A stretch of 64,000 nt of DNA from Adiantum capillus-veneris. Lineage: Eukaryota > Streptophyta > Polypodiopsida > Polypodiales > Pteridaceae. This document shows positions 10,622-24,462 of the stretch, piece by piece. The DNA lies in assembly GCA_014529385.2 (NCBI GenBank), contig CM043954.1, positions 92,655,747-92,719,746 on the forward strand. The letters are read 5' to 3'. The notes under the pieces were generated by a model, which was not told the DNA's origin, searched no databases, and saw only the letters and a program-made list of their open reading frames with translations. Position 1 is the first letter of the stretch, and each line of letters starts with the position of its first letter. A program made the position numbers and the translations under genes.

Positions 10622-12274
10622 CACAAAACATTCCTCTCTACTCTCACATGCCAAGTGAAAAACAGAAATTGGTGGGGGATCCATTGCACTCTCATTTACA
10701 GACTGTTGCTAGCATGGACTCAGCACTACAAACCCTCTTTTCTCCCTCTTGGGAAATTCCATGATGCCACTTGGTTGACCTCTTTATATTGATGGTAACA
10801 TCTTTTTCCCACTTGTCGCTCTCCATTTGGCTTGTTGCTTTCCTAGAGGATTCCCCTAACCCTACCACAAAAGGTGGATCATGCTTGACATCCACCTTGA
10901 AACTAGCCTTTATCAATTTCTCTATCTCTTGATGAACTTGGTTGCTCCCTTTTGTGAATATTTTTTTGCCTTGCCTTGAGGCCTTGTTTTTTGGATGCAT
11001 TGTATTGCTCCCTCCAAAACTTACTCTTCGTGCTAGTCCTTTGGTTTCAAGATGTCTACTCTCCATGACATACCCTAGGTGATGTGAGCATTGGTTGATT
11101 TTGATTGTCTCACCCTCTTTGGTTGGATAGTCTCCTTTTCTTCATGTAAATAGCTTGTTTTCTCATGCATAGGTATCCATAGGACAAAGAGTCACGGAAT
11201 ATGACATAAAAATAGTGAGAGTATTGATCACTTTTGGACGAAGCAAATACATTTATTCAAGAAAAAAAGATTAGTAGCCCCTTTAGTAAGGACTGTGTAA
11301 GATCCAATTGTGAAAGCGTGAGTAGTGCGACGTGATTTTTGGCCTGCTAAAGGCCTTAGTAACCATATGGGTGATGGTCACTCAAATTTATTTGCTTGAC
11401 ATGTGTCCCTTTAAAAATTGAAGAGAAAGAAAGGATTTCCTTTCAAATGCTATTTCCCAAAGATGCTTTCATTTTTTTTTTTGCATGCTGAAAAAGACTT
11501 TAAAGAACAAAGGATTAAAGAGTATGCATAGGAGTTTGATCCATAATGTGAAGTATTGATTTTTTAAAATTTTATACTCTCGCTTATACAGAGTCCTTTT
11601 ATTTAAAGACTTCACCAAGATTCATTTTATATAGTTTTTAAATTGATTTATTATTCTCTACTTATTAAATCTATCTTTTTTAATGAAAGCATTAATATAT
11701 TCTTTTGTTTTAGTTTTTAATGTGTTTTCTATTTTATTGATTTTATTTTATTTTTTTCATTTTATTTCGATTTCAAATAATAATGTGTAATGTGCACCTT
11801 TCACTTTATTAATTAAGTGGAGCTTTTCTTGATATATAAACCATTCGAGATTATGGTTGTGTTCATGAGAGCCGATGAAAGACATTAAAAAAGGAATGTG
11901 TCTTCACCATAGAGGTTGTCCATTGGCACAAAAGTAAATTATACTTCTCGAGCCCCATAAAAAAATTAGCAAGTCTTCCTCACCTCAGAAGAGCAGTTCT
12001 ATCGTCCACTTTCGAGCACAAAACGTGGATCGGTGTGATTGAATTGAATCCAACAACTACGTACTCATCAACAACACTACCACTACACTACAACTCATTG
12101 AACGTCAAAATCGTACATAATAAATTTTATAGAGCTACCTTCATCCCTTGTGAATGAAGAGAGAGGTGGAGGAAAGAGTACGAGGTTTTTACCACTGACT
12201 CTTGTGAATTTAGCTAGTGTATGTGTAATGAATATATTTATTTTTATTTTTATCATTTTATTACCCTATCTTCA
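10622..12274. other. Older flanking DNA, mostly featureless; one unknown minus-strand frame
   Basis: A minus-strand frame at 10692-11066 (124 residues, Lys/Ser/Glu-rich, containing EIEKLIKASFKVDVKHDPPF) has no motif that I recognise and may be an element relic. From 11070 to 12270 the DNA is AT-rich with T runs and no coding signal. A run ttaccctatcttcag ending at about 12275 resembles a 3' splice site before the gag relic that follows. Confidence 0.5.
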
Positions 12275-12556
12275 GAGACAAAGGGGGTTCAAAGACGTTG
12301 GAGGAATAGAGTCGTGAAAGCCAAAGAAGATGCCAAGGAAAGGAAGTACCAGCATGAGCAAGCTGACGATATTGGGGAGCATGAGGCTCCTGAGAAGGAG
12401 AGGAATTGCTACAAGTGTAGCAAACCAAGCCATATATGCAAGAATTTCTTGAAGAAGGAGAAAATCAATAATCCTTCAAATGTAGTGGCTCGACCAGGTA
12501 CATGGCTGCAAATTGTGGTGTTGAAGGGGGAGTCAACCTCATTTGGTGAGTGTTGA
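12275..12556 (+). pseudogene. Zinc-knuckle gag relic interrupted by E2
   Basis: The frame contains a basic stretch (RRWRNRVVKAKEDAKERK) and then CYKCSKPSHICKNF, a CCHC zinc knuckle (about 12403-12444) whose last Cys is Phe. Such knuckles bind RNA in the nucleocapsid part of gag. E2 inserted at 12550/12551, cutting the frame (…STSFGE). After E2 the reading may continue as VGLSTVGTNVLDYID, though this is not certain. The residues before 12275 are AT-rich and probably not coding. Confidence 0.6.
12546..12550. repeat. Target site duplication of E2, left copy (gtgag)
   Basis: gtgag directly before the TG of the left LTR; repeated at 23204-23208. Confidence 0.93.
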
Positions 12557-13372
12557 CCCGTTCAACTGCATGACATAACTCAACAAAGCCTTATTTTCTG
12601 AGAGTTATGAAATGCTATAGATTATGGTTAAAACGTCATTTGTAATAAGTAGCTAGTCTAGTTGCAAAAGCCGAGGCACTTCCAGATTGTATATACAAAG
12701 CCATTTGACCCATTAAACTCTATTTTAGGTTTAACCTATGGTAGCCTTAGTAAGTAAGGTACCTAGGTCAGTTTGTAAAGAGAATTTTTATCATAATCAA
12801 GTTTCAAGTTGCCGTCGATTGTGTGTGAGAGAGAAAGAGAGAGAGCATGAGCTTCATCCTGGAGCTACTCCCTGCTCGCTCATCGCATTGGAGAACCGAC
12901 AACACCATTGTGCTAGGCTCGGTGAGAGCTACGCGACAAGGCCAAGCATTCCACACAAGATGGAGCACACGTGCTGATGCATCTACAAGCCATTTGTGGT
13001 TGTAAGTGTATCAAACAATGTTTGTTTTCTACTTGCAAGTAGTCATTATGCATAGGTACTCATAGATTTCAGTTTCGAGCACTTCCAAAATACTATTTTT
13101 TCTTCATACGTATTTTTCACAGATGGGTTTAGAGCGAGGATTTTGAGTGTAGAGGCTTGGGGTCAGGTGTATCCCAGTGAGGGGATGGTGTTTAAGTTTC
13201 ATATGATTCTATCATGATTTGGTGAGTTTCCTTCTGTTTGTGTGTATGTGGGTTGGATGGTAAAGAGATTGCCTCTGTGCGCCTATTGTGTCATCTATGT
13301 CCTTGATTAACGTTATGTTAATCTAGGTTGTATTGCATGCCTTTATAGGTGTTGTGATTCACTCCCGCAACA
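12551..13372 (+). repeat. E2 5' LTR
   Basis: Matches 22273-23203 but lacks a block of about 95 bp near 13260, present in the 3' LTR at about 22999-23093. The terminal palindrome has lost its centre, and the TATA region reads gtaagtaagg (12749-12758) where the 3' LTR has gtatataagg. Its promoter is therefore probably dead. Confidence 0.93.
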
Positions 13373-13373
13373 T

Positions 13374-13393
13374 TGGTGCCGTTGTGCCAGGGA
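13374..13393 (+). promoter_or_regulatory. E2 primer binding site, Asp-tRNA-like but with an insertion
   Basis: TGGTGCCGTTGTGCCAGGGA lies one base after the LTR. It resembles the E1 and E4 sites with two extra bases in the middle, so assignment to tRNA-Asp is tentative. Confidence 0.6.
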
Positions 13394-15756
13394 GACAAGG
13401 ACTTGAGTAGGTAATCCTACTAACATTTGTGTGATGGTTGCTTGATTTAGTTTTGACTAAAGAAAGCATTTTTCTTAAGTGGATCTAGAAGAGGATATTC
13501 CAAGATCAAGTGGATAGCATGTGTCTTACCGAGGGTCTGCAACTAGGTAGATTTAGTTAGGATTTGTAGATTAGAGTAGTTGTTGGTGGTTGAGAGGTTT
13601 TTAAGGTGATAAAAGTGTTTACTAGTTTGTGTGTGGCATTGAAGTGTCTTTCTACTCATAGATGCAAAATCCCATATGATGTGTAGGAGTAGCTTTAGGT
13701 AAGTGATACGATTCTGATCTAGAGCTATTCATCATTGATTTACTTTTTGAATTGCTTGTTTGCATTTAGAATCTCTAAAAAGTCTTCTTTCAAGGAAGAA
13801 AATGCAATAAAAAGATTTTCGGTTAAATTTTTGCATGACTGATTGATGATGTGCATATAAGAGGGCACGTGCAAGAGTTTTGTGTGCAAAAACTAAAATT
13901 CTGTAAACTTGGACATCATACACATATGATGTCTTAAGGGGCATCTTGAGACCAAATTTAAAAAACTTGACTACACCATAATGTTCAAAAGGGGGGTTTT
14001 ACCTTAATTACACGTGAAACTAAAGTTTTGACCAACCCTTGACACCCAAAAGACAAAAGACGGAGTATTGAAAATGGAAAAAAGAAAAAAAACTTGTGAT
14101 TCTGAGCACCTTTTTGCATGAAAATTGGTAGTAGTTCTTGAAAACTAGTGCTTGAGACTTGGGGATGCTTGTGAATGAATTCTGTCCAAAAATTCATCAA
14201 CAGACATCATACATGTATGATGTCTCAAGGGTGATTCTGGTAGTAAAAATGAACTTTGGACATTATACCCATGTTTTACATGTTGTGTTGAGCACATACA
14301 CCAAATTTCATTTCATTTGGGCTTATAGGTTGAGAGTTAAGGGGATTTTACTCTTTCGGGGATTTCCTTGTCAAAAAGTGATGATTTTGTGCAATTTTGA
14401 CATCCAAAATTTGTTGTGAGCACATATTCTCATTGTACACACCAAGGGGAACCTCTAGTAGAAACAAGATTGAATTTTTACCACCTAAACATCATACACG
14501 TATGATGTCTTAGAGGCCAGATATGAGGTCAAAAGTTATAACTAAGTGCATCCTTGTAATCTACAACACCTAGGAAGCATATGGACCAAATTTTATTAAA
14601 TTTGAAGAATTTTTAGGCTTGAAAAGACCACAGATGGATCTAGGCAAAGTGATTTCTTGAAGTGATCATAACTTGCACAAAAAGCGGTCAAATTCAATTC
14701 TAAAAGCTGCTGTGAGTTTCCAGTGTAGTGAGGAACCTCTGGAGTGAATTTCACTTCAAACTGACCTGTTAGACATTATACATGTATGATGTCTAAAGGG
14801 AACTTTTAGGGACCAAAATTGAAATCTGAGCTTACCATGGTGTTGAGCAACAAAACAAGCTTACATACCAAGTTTGGGCCAATTCTGAGCACTTAGACAT
14901 CATACATGTATGATGTCTCAAGGCAAGGTCTGAAGGTCCAGTTGCACTTTTGACCACATAGGGGGTTTGGTAATGATGTGTTAAGCTTGCTTGCAAAATT
15001 TCATCTCATTTGGACTCATATTTTTGAACCTAAGAATATTTTTGCAGATACAAGAAGGTAAAGGTGAGGAAGTGGTGATTTTGAGCAATTTTGACATCCA
15101 AAATTTGTTGTGATCACATATTCTTGATGTGTGCATCAAGGAGATCGTTGGGTAGAAATATAAGTAGAATTTGAGCCAAAAGACATCATACACGTATGAT
15201 GTCTTAAGGCCAGATTTGGGTCAAATCAGACATCGGAGTATACCCTAGTGTCCTAGAGCATAAAAGAAGTCCTTAGCCAAAATTTCATTGCATTTGGAGC
15301 TCATTTGGGCTAAAAAGTTCTAAAAGATAGAAATTTGGCAAGGTTCATGCTTATATTGATCATAACTTTCACAAAAAGTGTTCAAATGGAAATTTGAAAG
15401 TTGTTGAGAGTTGCTTGAGTGATAAGGAGTCTCTAGGATAAAAGCCACTTCAATCTGGCACAGAAGACATCGTACGCATATGATGTCTCAAGTCCCAAAT
15501 TTGAAGTCAAAAATTGCAATTGAGACTCAGAGTAAAGTACATCAAGGGGAGTCTACGTTTAAATTTTGGAGCCATTTTGAGTTAGTAGACATCATAAGGG
15601 TATGAAGTCTCCGGGCAAAGATTAACTGTTTCGACCATAACTTGAGCTACCGATATCAGATTTAGAAAATTTTTAAATAAAAACAAAGCTCTAGAGTAAC
15701 TCTACAAGTTTCAGTGTCAACTTCCAAACTTGCAATTGATAAGGAACAAGCTTGTT
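13394..15756. other. E2 leader region with regularly spaced palindromes
   Basis: About 2.3 kb without a credible gene. It is organised as a tandem repeat of about 693 bp (14202-14894, 14895-15587, plus a partial upstream copy), each unit holding three copies of a 24-bp palindrome. Between them, phrases such as tttgacatccaaaatttgtt (about 14396 and 15090) recur at the same offset. Confidence 0.8.
13911..15610. repeat. Eight spaced 24-bp palindromes (half-site AGACATCATACA)
   Basis: Copies begin at about 13911, 14202, 14487, 14771, 14895, 15181, 15465 and 15587. Each is AGACATCATACA followed by its reverse complement, with variation mostly in the central six bases (catatg, catgta, acgtat). The last copy is degraded. 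Distances are 291, 285, 284, 124, 286, 284 and 122 bp. A ninth degenerate copy is at about 14254. Confidence 0.92.
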
Positions 15757-17468
15757 GAAAGAGTTTGGATAACATATCATAAGAGTGCAGGATTGTATAG
15801 ATACATTGATGGCAGTGAGGTCAACCTTTATAGGTGCTTAGAGCACATACCTAGAAGAGCTGACATATTACAAGCTCTTATATGTCTATACATACGGAGT
15901 CGACTATCAATGGAAATCTCTAGTTGTTGACAAGTGTGGACGAGAGTACAGAGCTATACAAAGAAAAAAACCACAGACTGCATTAGAAATAGGTGGATAT
16001 TTGGTCTATGAAGGACCACAAATACCTCCACCAAACACATGAATTCCTATGAGAGTTCCAAAAGGGGAGCCACCTGGATTCCCTTCTAGAGTGATAACAA
16101 GAGATGAAGTGATTAGAGAGATGGCAGACATGCCTTCTCAAGGACCAATCTCCAACAGAACAACTAATCCATTTGAAGAAGAACCTAGCCATAGTAGAAG
16201 GCCTAAAGGGAGAGCAGAATTGGGAGAGTCTATGGTTAGACTTGTAGACAATCTGCAAGTTAGACCATCCCAGATCTAGAAATGGGTAAACAGGGAATAT
16301 GCCAAAGATAAAGATCCAAGAGATTGTGTAGTGGCTTTTAAAAGAGTAATTCGAGCAGAGAAAGTTTTGGATTTTGCAACATAGTTTGCGAGATTTGGAT
16401 CGACTCTCTGGAAGATGCCGCGGCTACATGGTTCAACTCAGTGGGTGGCAAGATGTGATTTTGAGACTCTAGATGAGCTGTTTGAGGAATTCATCAAAGA
16501 ATTCTTGCAGAAAGGCATAACCCACAACATGGTCTTGCAAATTTGCAGATTCAAACAAAAAGAGGGTGAATAAGTACGCAAAGTGGCATTACGGCTCAAG
16601 AGATATGTCAAGTTCTATCCAAGAGAGAAACTTCTTACGCAAGCATGGTTAATGTTGATCTATATCCAGGGAATGAGACATGCATTCAAAAGGATCTGCA
16701 TATGATAAGGAGCATGAGCTAAATGAATAGATCAAAGAAGCTCTTTATCTAGTGGATAACCGTGAGAAATATAAAGAAAACAATTGTAAGAGTCAAGAGG
16801 ACGACACATCCTCTTAGCACAGTGATTCTTAGATGAGTGAGTCCATTTCAAATGCAGTGTCACCTATCGATCAAGAAAAGTTTATCGACAAATGGTCAAG
16901 AGGTTAGCTCCTCTTGTAAATTCTAATCTGATGGAGCTTAAGTGGTGCAAAATTGAGAGAAAATGGACAAACCTTACAAGAGAAGAGTGTTACTATGGCA
17001 TGGAATATGCTAGGGAGAGGTATGTACAACCTAATCCAATAGCACCTCCTCCACCTAGAAACGCTATGGAGAATGAGCCATGTCTAGTAGGAGTTGCAAG
17101 ACCACAACCCTGCCTTAGGACAACAACCTCTGTTGACAGGTGCTAAATTGCCTATAGACATGACATACATGTAGATGATGGAAGCATCTAACAAACAAGC
17201 AATAGTACCAGATACAATGTATTATAACAACTAAAGCGGGTATTTTCCTTCAAAGCGGCAAAAGATGAGAGAAACACATGGAATGATGAGGCTGGTACAA
17301 CCTCCAATTCATGTGATTGGACCTGAAGAAAGAAGGTATGAGATGGATGAAAGAACATTGCGGTTCATTGTGAATAGAGGCTTAGATAGGTCAGAGCCTG
17401 TTTATAGCCAAGAGGAATTGCAAGAACAAGCTCCTCAACCAGAGATAGATTTGTCACAAAAGTTGTGA
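15757..17468 (+). pseudogene. E2 gag relic
   Basis: Frames in this stretch read YRYIDGSEVNLYRC, then MRVPKGEPPGFPSRVI, then capsid-like text (WVNREYAKDKDPRDCVVAFKR, ETLDELFEEFIKEFLQK, ICRFKQKEGE, VRKVALRLKRYVKFYP). After this comes KWCKIERKWTNLTREECYYG, which matches KWCAIEGKWTNHETNECYYR of E4. The capsid text fits a retrotransposon gag domain. Stops at about 16277 (TAG), 16381 (TAG) and 16570 (TAA) and frame changes kill it. Unlike E4 it keeps the middle of the capsid. Confidence 0.75.
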
Positions 17469-18256
17469 CAAGCACTTGGTCAAACAATGTCCTCATGGAG
17501 ATCACACAAGTAAATGCCTATTGTCTTGATTGTGATGTCATTCACTTGATCCCCAATTGTCCAAAAAATTCAAACGGAGTCAGAAAGATCACAACAAATG
17601 TCTTAAGAATTGTTCAGCTACCCAATAGATTGGAAAATGAAAACGTCGTACCAATTCATGTAGTTATGAGAGCGCATGCTCAAAAAGAAGCTGAGAACCT
17701 AGAGACAGAGAAAACGAAAACTGACGCGAGTCCAGAGATGGGTGATCCAAACACCGATGCACCTAGTCAAGAACCCTAAAAGAAAACATAACAGTTGGAA
17801 AGCTAGAAAGGCTAGGATGAAAGCATGTAGGGAACAAGAGCAAAAATCCCTAGCTGAGGAGCTTACCCAAGCTAAAGAGAAGATAAGACAACATGAGGAA
17901 AGTGTTGCAGCGTCTCTTGCGCAAACGTCTCAACCTCCAAAAGAACCATCAATAGAAAGTGAGTCAAAAAGTGCTAGCTCAAGAGGATCAATGTTGGTCG
18001 AGAAGGTTAATGAGCCATTAGACACCCTCCTAAAAGCCTATGAAACATGGCTCCAAAACAACCAAGCCCAAGAATAGAGGTGGATGGCATATCCAAATGC
18101 TTAGAAAAGGACAAGCTTGAAATGTGCCAAAAAATGATTCAAACATCCCACGCTTTACTAGAACCACCAGTTGGAAAACCTAAGGAGGTGATCCTTGTCC
18201 CACCTACACCAGTAATCCCATCAAACCAGGAACAAAAAGAGCTAGATTCCAGTTGA
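17465..18256 (+). pseudogene. E2 gag-protease linker with Lys/Glu-rich coiled coil
   Basis: Three overlapping frames give C-x-x-C-type text (YCLDCDVIHLIPNCPKN, a decayed zinc knuckle) and then a charged segment (REQEQKSLAEELTQAKEKIRQHEESV) likely to form a coiled coil. Next comes GSMLVEKVNEPLDTLLKAYETW, which aligns with GSILVDKILSQLMQPWKLSK of E4. It is the same part of the same polyprotein, with frame shifts near 17760 and 18060. Confidence 0.65.
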
Positions 18257-18515
18257 GCACGGACCAAAGCTCAAGGACCCCATATTAGAACCAAGGATAG
18301 TTTTGAATACAAAGGATAGCTCTTTTGAGGGATTTCACCAAGCTATACCTGAGAGTTGTGAAGAAATAGATGGTCTTGATGAGTTGTGGAAACAAGTCAA
18401 AGAGACCAATGAAGCAAGTAAGATAAGAAGATGAATAAACCAAATGTGAGATGGAAGAGGAGCGTCTCTTCCACCAATAGAGGAATTTGAGACTAAATTT
18501 CAAATAAATCTAGAA

Positions 18516-19440
18516 GTGGAATCATATTGGGGAGACAAAGGATCTGTACAATCTATGGACAATCAACCCCATTTTCTAAGATCACTACCATCCTATACGG
18601 GAGAGTACAAGGCCAAGTCAAATATTGTTGCAGTCCCATCACAGAGACTGTCTCCCAACAAGGTCATTGATTTGAAAGGGTTGATAAACATTTTGTCAAC
18701 ACCAGTCACCTGTACGATAACATTAGCAACTAAGACCAAACATGTAGACTACTGTTGGAAAATGCTTAAAAAAATATGGCGTAAAAAACCAATGACTCAA
18801 GTTGAGGAAGGGATCAAAGAGCTTGAAATGCCTCAACTAAACACTAGGCCAGTGCCATTAAACAAGGTAGGCGAGTACTATAAGGGAGAAGATGGGAACA
18901 CCACACTTCCTATGGAATTCTAAGGTGTAAAAACCATGGCAATAAAAGAGATCTAGAAAAAAATGGGAAAAACCAGTAGTTAGGGCTACCAGGTTGAAAT
19001 TGTAGCTTGCATACAGACACATGGAAAGGCCACTAGGATTGCTAGAAAAATCAGTTGTTACTTCTTGTGGCATTGAATATGAGCAAACCGTTGCTATTGT
19101 TGACTTTGGCAAGAAGAACAACTATGATATCATTCTAGGAAGACCATTCATGAGACAATTGAAAATGGTCAAGGATTGGGGTTATGACCATATCTACCTG
19201 AGACATATGGAAACCACAGCAAGAATAAATCTTAAGGACCATAATTATAGGGATGTGATGAAAACACCTATGGATGAGTTTGATTCCTTTACTGTGGCAG
19301 GATCAGAACTTCCAACATGGTTGGGTAAGCCTAAAGAACTGTGGATGTGTGGTGCTTCGCTATGCAAAAGTTTAAAGCAAGAGGAGTGTATTTTAGAAAG
19401 GGAAATTGAAGATACAGATTATATCCCAGAACCCTTTTAG
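18516..19440 (+). pseudogene. E2 retropepsin-like aspartic protease relic, active-site segment missing
   Basis: The first part (LPSYTGEYKAKSN, INILSTPVTCTITLA) leads into the protease: DGNTTLPMEF, VKTMAIKEI, then ERPLGLLEKSVVTSCGIEY, AIVDFGKKNNYDIILGRPFMRQ and DHIYLRHMETTARINLKDH. In E4 the equivalent place has MAILDSGAS, the catalytic D-S-G, and more text before the ADG flap. In E2 this stretch (about 18930-19010) is shortened and the D-S-G is gone. ILGRPFM is the conserved C-terminal retropepsin hallmark. Confidence 0.8.
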
Positions 19441-20156
19441 AGGAAGCTTTAGAGACACTGGAATGGGAACATATCTTGGCTACTCTCGATGTGTGCACTA
19501 TTCAAGATGGTCCAACAACAAATTTTTGTGATGAAGATGGCTATGATGTCATTCCTTACTTTGCAGTGAGTGTAATCCAGGAAAACAAAGACGAAGAAGA
19601 AGATGAGTTCTATGACTCCATAGAAGAATTGGAGCTTCAAGAAGATGCCAACATTGGAAATCCTGATAACCCAACAGGTGACATAAAAGATACTTTAACC
19701 AATGAACGGTTGTCCGATTGTCCAGATCAAAGACTCAAGAACCAATTTCACCACTACAAGAATAAAGTGCATCAAAAATGGATTCCAAAATCCCTGATGA
19801 AAATGCAACTGCAACAAGCATCCGCATCCATGACCCCTATACATGAAGAAAAGACCCAGTCAACAAGAAGGCAGCCATGTGAACGAGCTACCAAGTGGAC
19901 CAACACTCTAATCAAGTGGATACAAAAATCATCCCAAAAACAACAACCTAAGAGAAAATAGATAGTAGCTTTCCATAACCAGTCAAACCACAAAGGGAAA
20001 GTGCTAAAATGTAGCCTTGTTGAGGATGGCAGTGATAGTGATGATTCTTATGACATCCCCTACCAGCAACTCAGGTCATCACCCTCATTAGCAGCTTTCG
20101 TAACAACCAAGGAAGGCCAAAAGCAAAGAACAACAATTCAAAACCAAAAATTTTGA
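19431..20156 (+). pseudogene. E2 acidic C-terminal protein of the gag/protease frame
   Basis: LLEEALETLEWEHILATLDVC continues from the protease after a frame change at about 19430; E4 has the matching EHLFEPLKWTQILATTDVC. An acidic run follows (NKDEEEDEFYDSIEELELQED), then a basic stretch. A TAG at 19959 interrupts the frame, which then stays open to a TGA at about 20154. Role unknown; in a polymerase-encoding relative this is where RT would follow. Confidence 0.6.
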
Positions 20157-22170
<2,014 letters not shown>

Positions 22171-22253
22171 AGTAGTGGATCACAAAAGCAAAAATGACAA
22201 CACAAACTGCATCGACATTGACAACCAGCCTATGTCAGGGACAACATGAATTT

Positions 22254-22272
22254 GGAGGGGGGGGGGGGGGAG
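22254..22272 (+). promoter_or_regulatory. E2 polypurine tract
   Basis: ggag followed by a long G run and ag, directly before TGTTGACC. Confidence 0.88.
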
Positions 22273-23203
22273 TGTTGACCCGCGGGTCAACAACACAACA
22301 TAACTCAACAAAGCCTTATTTTTTAAGAGTTATGAAATGCTACAAATTATGGTTAAAACATCATTTGTAATAAGTAGCTAGTAGTTGCAGAAGCCGGGGT
22401 GCAATGGCACTTCCAAATTGTACATACAAAGCCATTTGACCCATTAAACTCTATTTTACGTTTAACCTATGGTGGCATTAGTATATAAGGTACCTAGGTC
22501 ATTTTGTAAAGAGAACTTTTATCATAATCAAGTTTTAAGCTGTGTGTGAGAGAGAAAGAGAGAGCGTGAGCTTCATTCTGGCGCTACTTCCCGCTCGCTC
22601 ATTGCATTGGAGAACCGACAACACCATTGTGCTAGACTCAATGAGAGCTATGCAACAATGCCAAGCATTCCACACTAGATGAAGCACGCACACTAACGCA
22701 TCTACGAGCCATTTGTGGTCATAAGTGTATAAAATGATTTTTGTTTTCTGCTTGCAAGTAGTCATTAGAATTGTGGCGACATAAGCTACGCACAAGTACT
22801 CATAGATTTCAGTTTTGGGCACTTCCAAAATACTACTCTGTCTTCATACACGTTTTTTGCAGATGGGTTTAGAGCAAGGATTTTAAGTGTAGAGGCTTGG
22901 GGATAGGTGTATCCCAGTGAGTGGATGGTGTTCTTTAAGTTTCGTATGATTCTGGCATGATTTGGTGAGTTTCCTTCCGTTTGTGTGTATGTGGGTTGGT
23001 TGGTGTAGTTGAGAGCAGTGAGATTCTAGATTGTGGTTTAGTTAGCCTTCCAGAGTGTTGTATGCGTGGGATGGTCTCAGCCTGACAAGATAAAGAGATT
23101 GCCTCCGTGCACCTATCGTGTCATCTGTGTCCTTGATTGACATTATGTTGATCTAGGTTGTGTTGCATGCACTTTATAGGTGTTGTGATTTTCTCCTGCA
23201 ACA
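22273..23203 (+). repeat. E2 3' LTR
   Basis: Begins TGTTGACCC with the perfect 18-bp palindrome GTTGACCCGCGGGTCAAC at 22274-22291 and ends CTCCTGCAACA. A TATATAAG box is at 22482-22489. It is longer than the 5' LTR because that copy lost about 95 bp. Confidence 0.94.
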
Positions 23204-23208
23204 GTGAG
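23204..23208. repeat. Target site duplication of E2, right copy (gtgag)
   Basis: Matches 12546-12550. Confidence 0.93.
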
Positions 23209-24458
23209 GTAGGGCTTTCCACTGTAGGGACAAACGTATTGGACTATATTGATGCAAGGGCTAATAAGTAGTGTGGATACCAAGGCTCAGACTCATTCCT
23301 TCTCTCTTTCAAATAGTGTGATTGATGATTTCTTAATGAGAGACACCTCAAAGATGAAGATTGGGATCAAAAGTGCAAGATGGTCCCAAGGCAGATAGAT
23401 CTTGGGCTTAAAAGAAATCTAGAGCAAGGGCCCGATATTGTGTTGCAGTGATAGATCTTGGGATCTACCCAAGTACTTTATGTCGCAAGAGAAAGGAGAA
23501 TTGGAGATCAAACCAACCACTAGAGTGAAAGCACATGGACTTCTATGAACATATGTTGAGGACTTCTCTTGGATACATGGGACCACAAGTTGTGAGTGAG
23601 CTTGCCAAAACTCACATAGCAACCAAGGTTATGTGAGCCTACCAAAACTCATGGGTGTGTAGAGGGTGTGAGTGAGCCTAAAAAAAATCATGAATGATGG
23701 CTAGGGTTGTGAGTATGCTCGACAAAACTCATGGACATGGTGTGTTTCTAGACTAGCAAGATCATGTGGACCAAGGTGCAGACATGATGACTTCTACAAA
23801 AAACTCTTTAGACAGTGTTGGCTATGAGATGCTTTGGATGTGTGGAACACTTATTGGTGATAGGGAGGCTACTTTTGATGTTGTTCAGATCTACAAATTG
23901 GGGTATCCTGGATATGAAAGGGGGTGTTAGTAGTGTATGTGTGGGCCTTGGACAAGTGTGGAGACCTCATGTGGACTCTATGTGTGTGTGTGTGTGTGAC
24001 ATCAGCCTTAGGATATAAGGGGGATGCCATCTTTATTATGCCTTAGAGCACTTTTGAGGGTGGACAAATTTCCTCTTTTGTGGGTGTATGAGTGTTAGCC
24101 TGATTTAGTATAGCAAATGGGTCAAGGGATCCATATGCTCATGTCTCAATCTTCCAACAAGTTATGAGAGCTGAATAGATTGCATATTTTCACACACAAT
24201 ACGAAGGATTTGGCTTTACCTTGGAAGGAACGGCCTTAATGTGGTTTCAATCACTAAAGCGAGATGATTTTCCACACATAGAATAACTCTTGCGCAAATC
24301 TGCATGGGAATTCTCACAACATGGTGTGTAATGGAAATGGCCTATTAATGTTGAGAGTAGCGGAAATTAGAGAAAGTACTTTTGTGGAATTACTTTGTGA
24401 GCATAAAGGGTGAACTTGATTGATGGTAGCAACATAAACATAGAATTTAGTTAACTTG
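23209..24458 (+). other. Older retrotransposon DNA flanking E2 and E3
   Basis: Near 23911-23930, gatatgaaaggggg is followed by tgttagtagtg, a possible polypurine tract and LTR start with a TATA-like aggatataagg near 24010. From about 24120 a gag-like text appears (DPYAHVSIFQQVMRAE, FTLEGTALMWFQSLKRDDFPHIE), typical of gypsy capsids. Its end (24360-24462) matches, in reverse complement, 52870-52975. E3 interrupts it. Confidence 0.55.
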
Positions 24459-24462
24459 GCAT
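24459..24462. repeat. Target site duplication of E3, left copy (gcat)
   Basis: gcat precedes the left LTR and follows the right LTR (33763-33766). The uninterrupted sequence, read on the minus strand near 52860, is cttggcatgaa, which confirms a 4-bp duplication. Confidence 0.85.

Noticed and set aside
10526-10792. An 88-residue frame across the right end of E1
   Set aside because: It starts in LTR sequence and crosses the target duplication into older DNA, so it cannot be an ancestral gene.
13911-15610. Regularly spaced repeats suggesting a CRISPR array
   Set aside because: The spacers are about 285 or 124 bp and are themselves repeats, the repeats are self-complementary over their full length, and the context is a plant LTR element.
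22254-22272. G-run as a G-quadruplex regulatory element
   Set aside because: Its position directly before the LTR makes it the polypurine tract; a further role is not supported.
23925-24060. A solo LTR start at 23925
   Set aside because: The purine tract, TG and a TATA-like box are suggestive, but no second copy or matching CA end can be seen, so it is mentioned only as a possibility within the flanking DNA.
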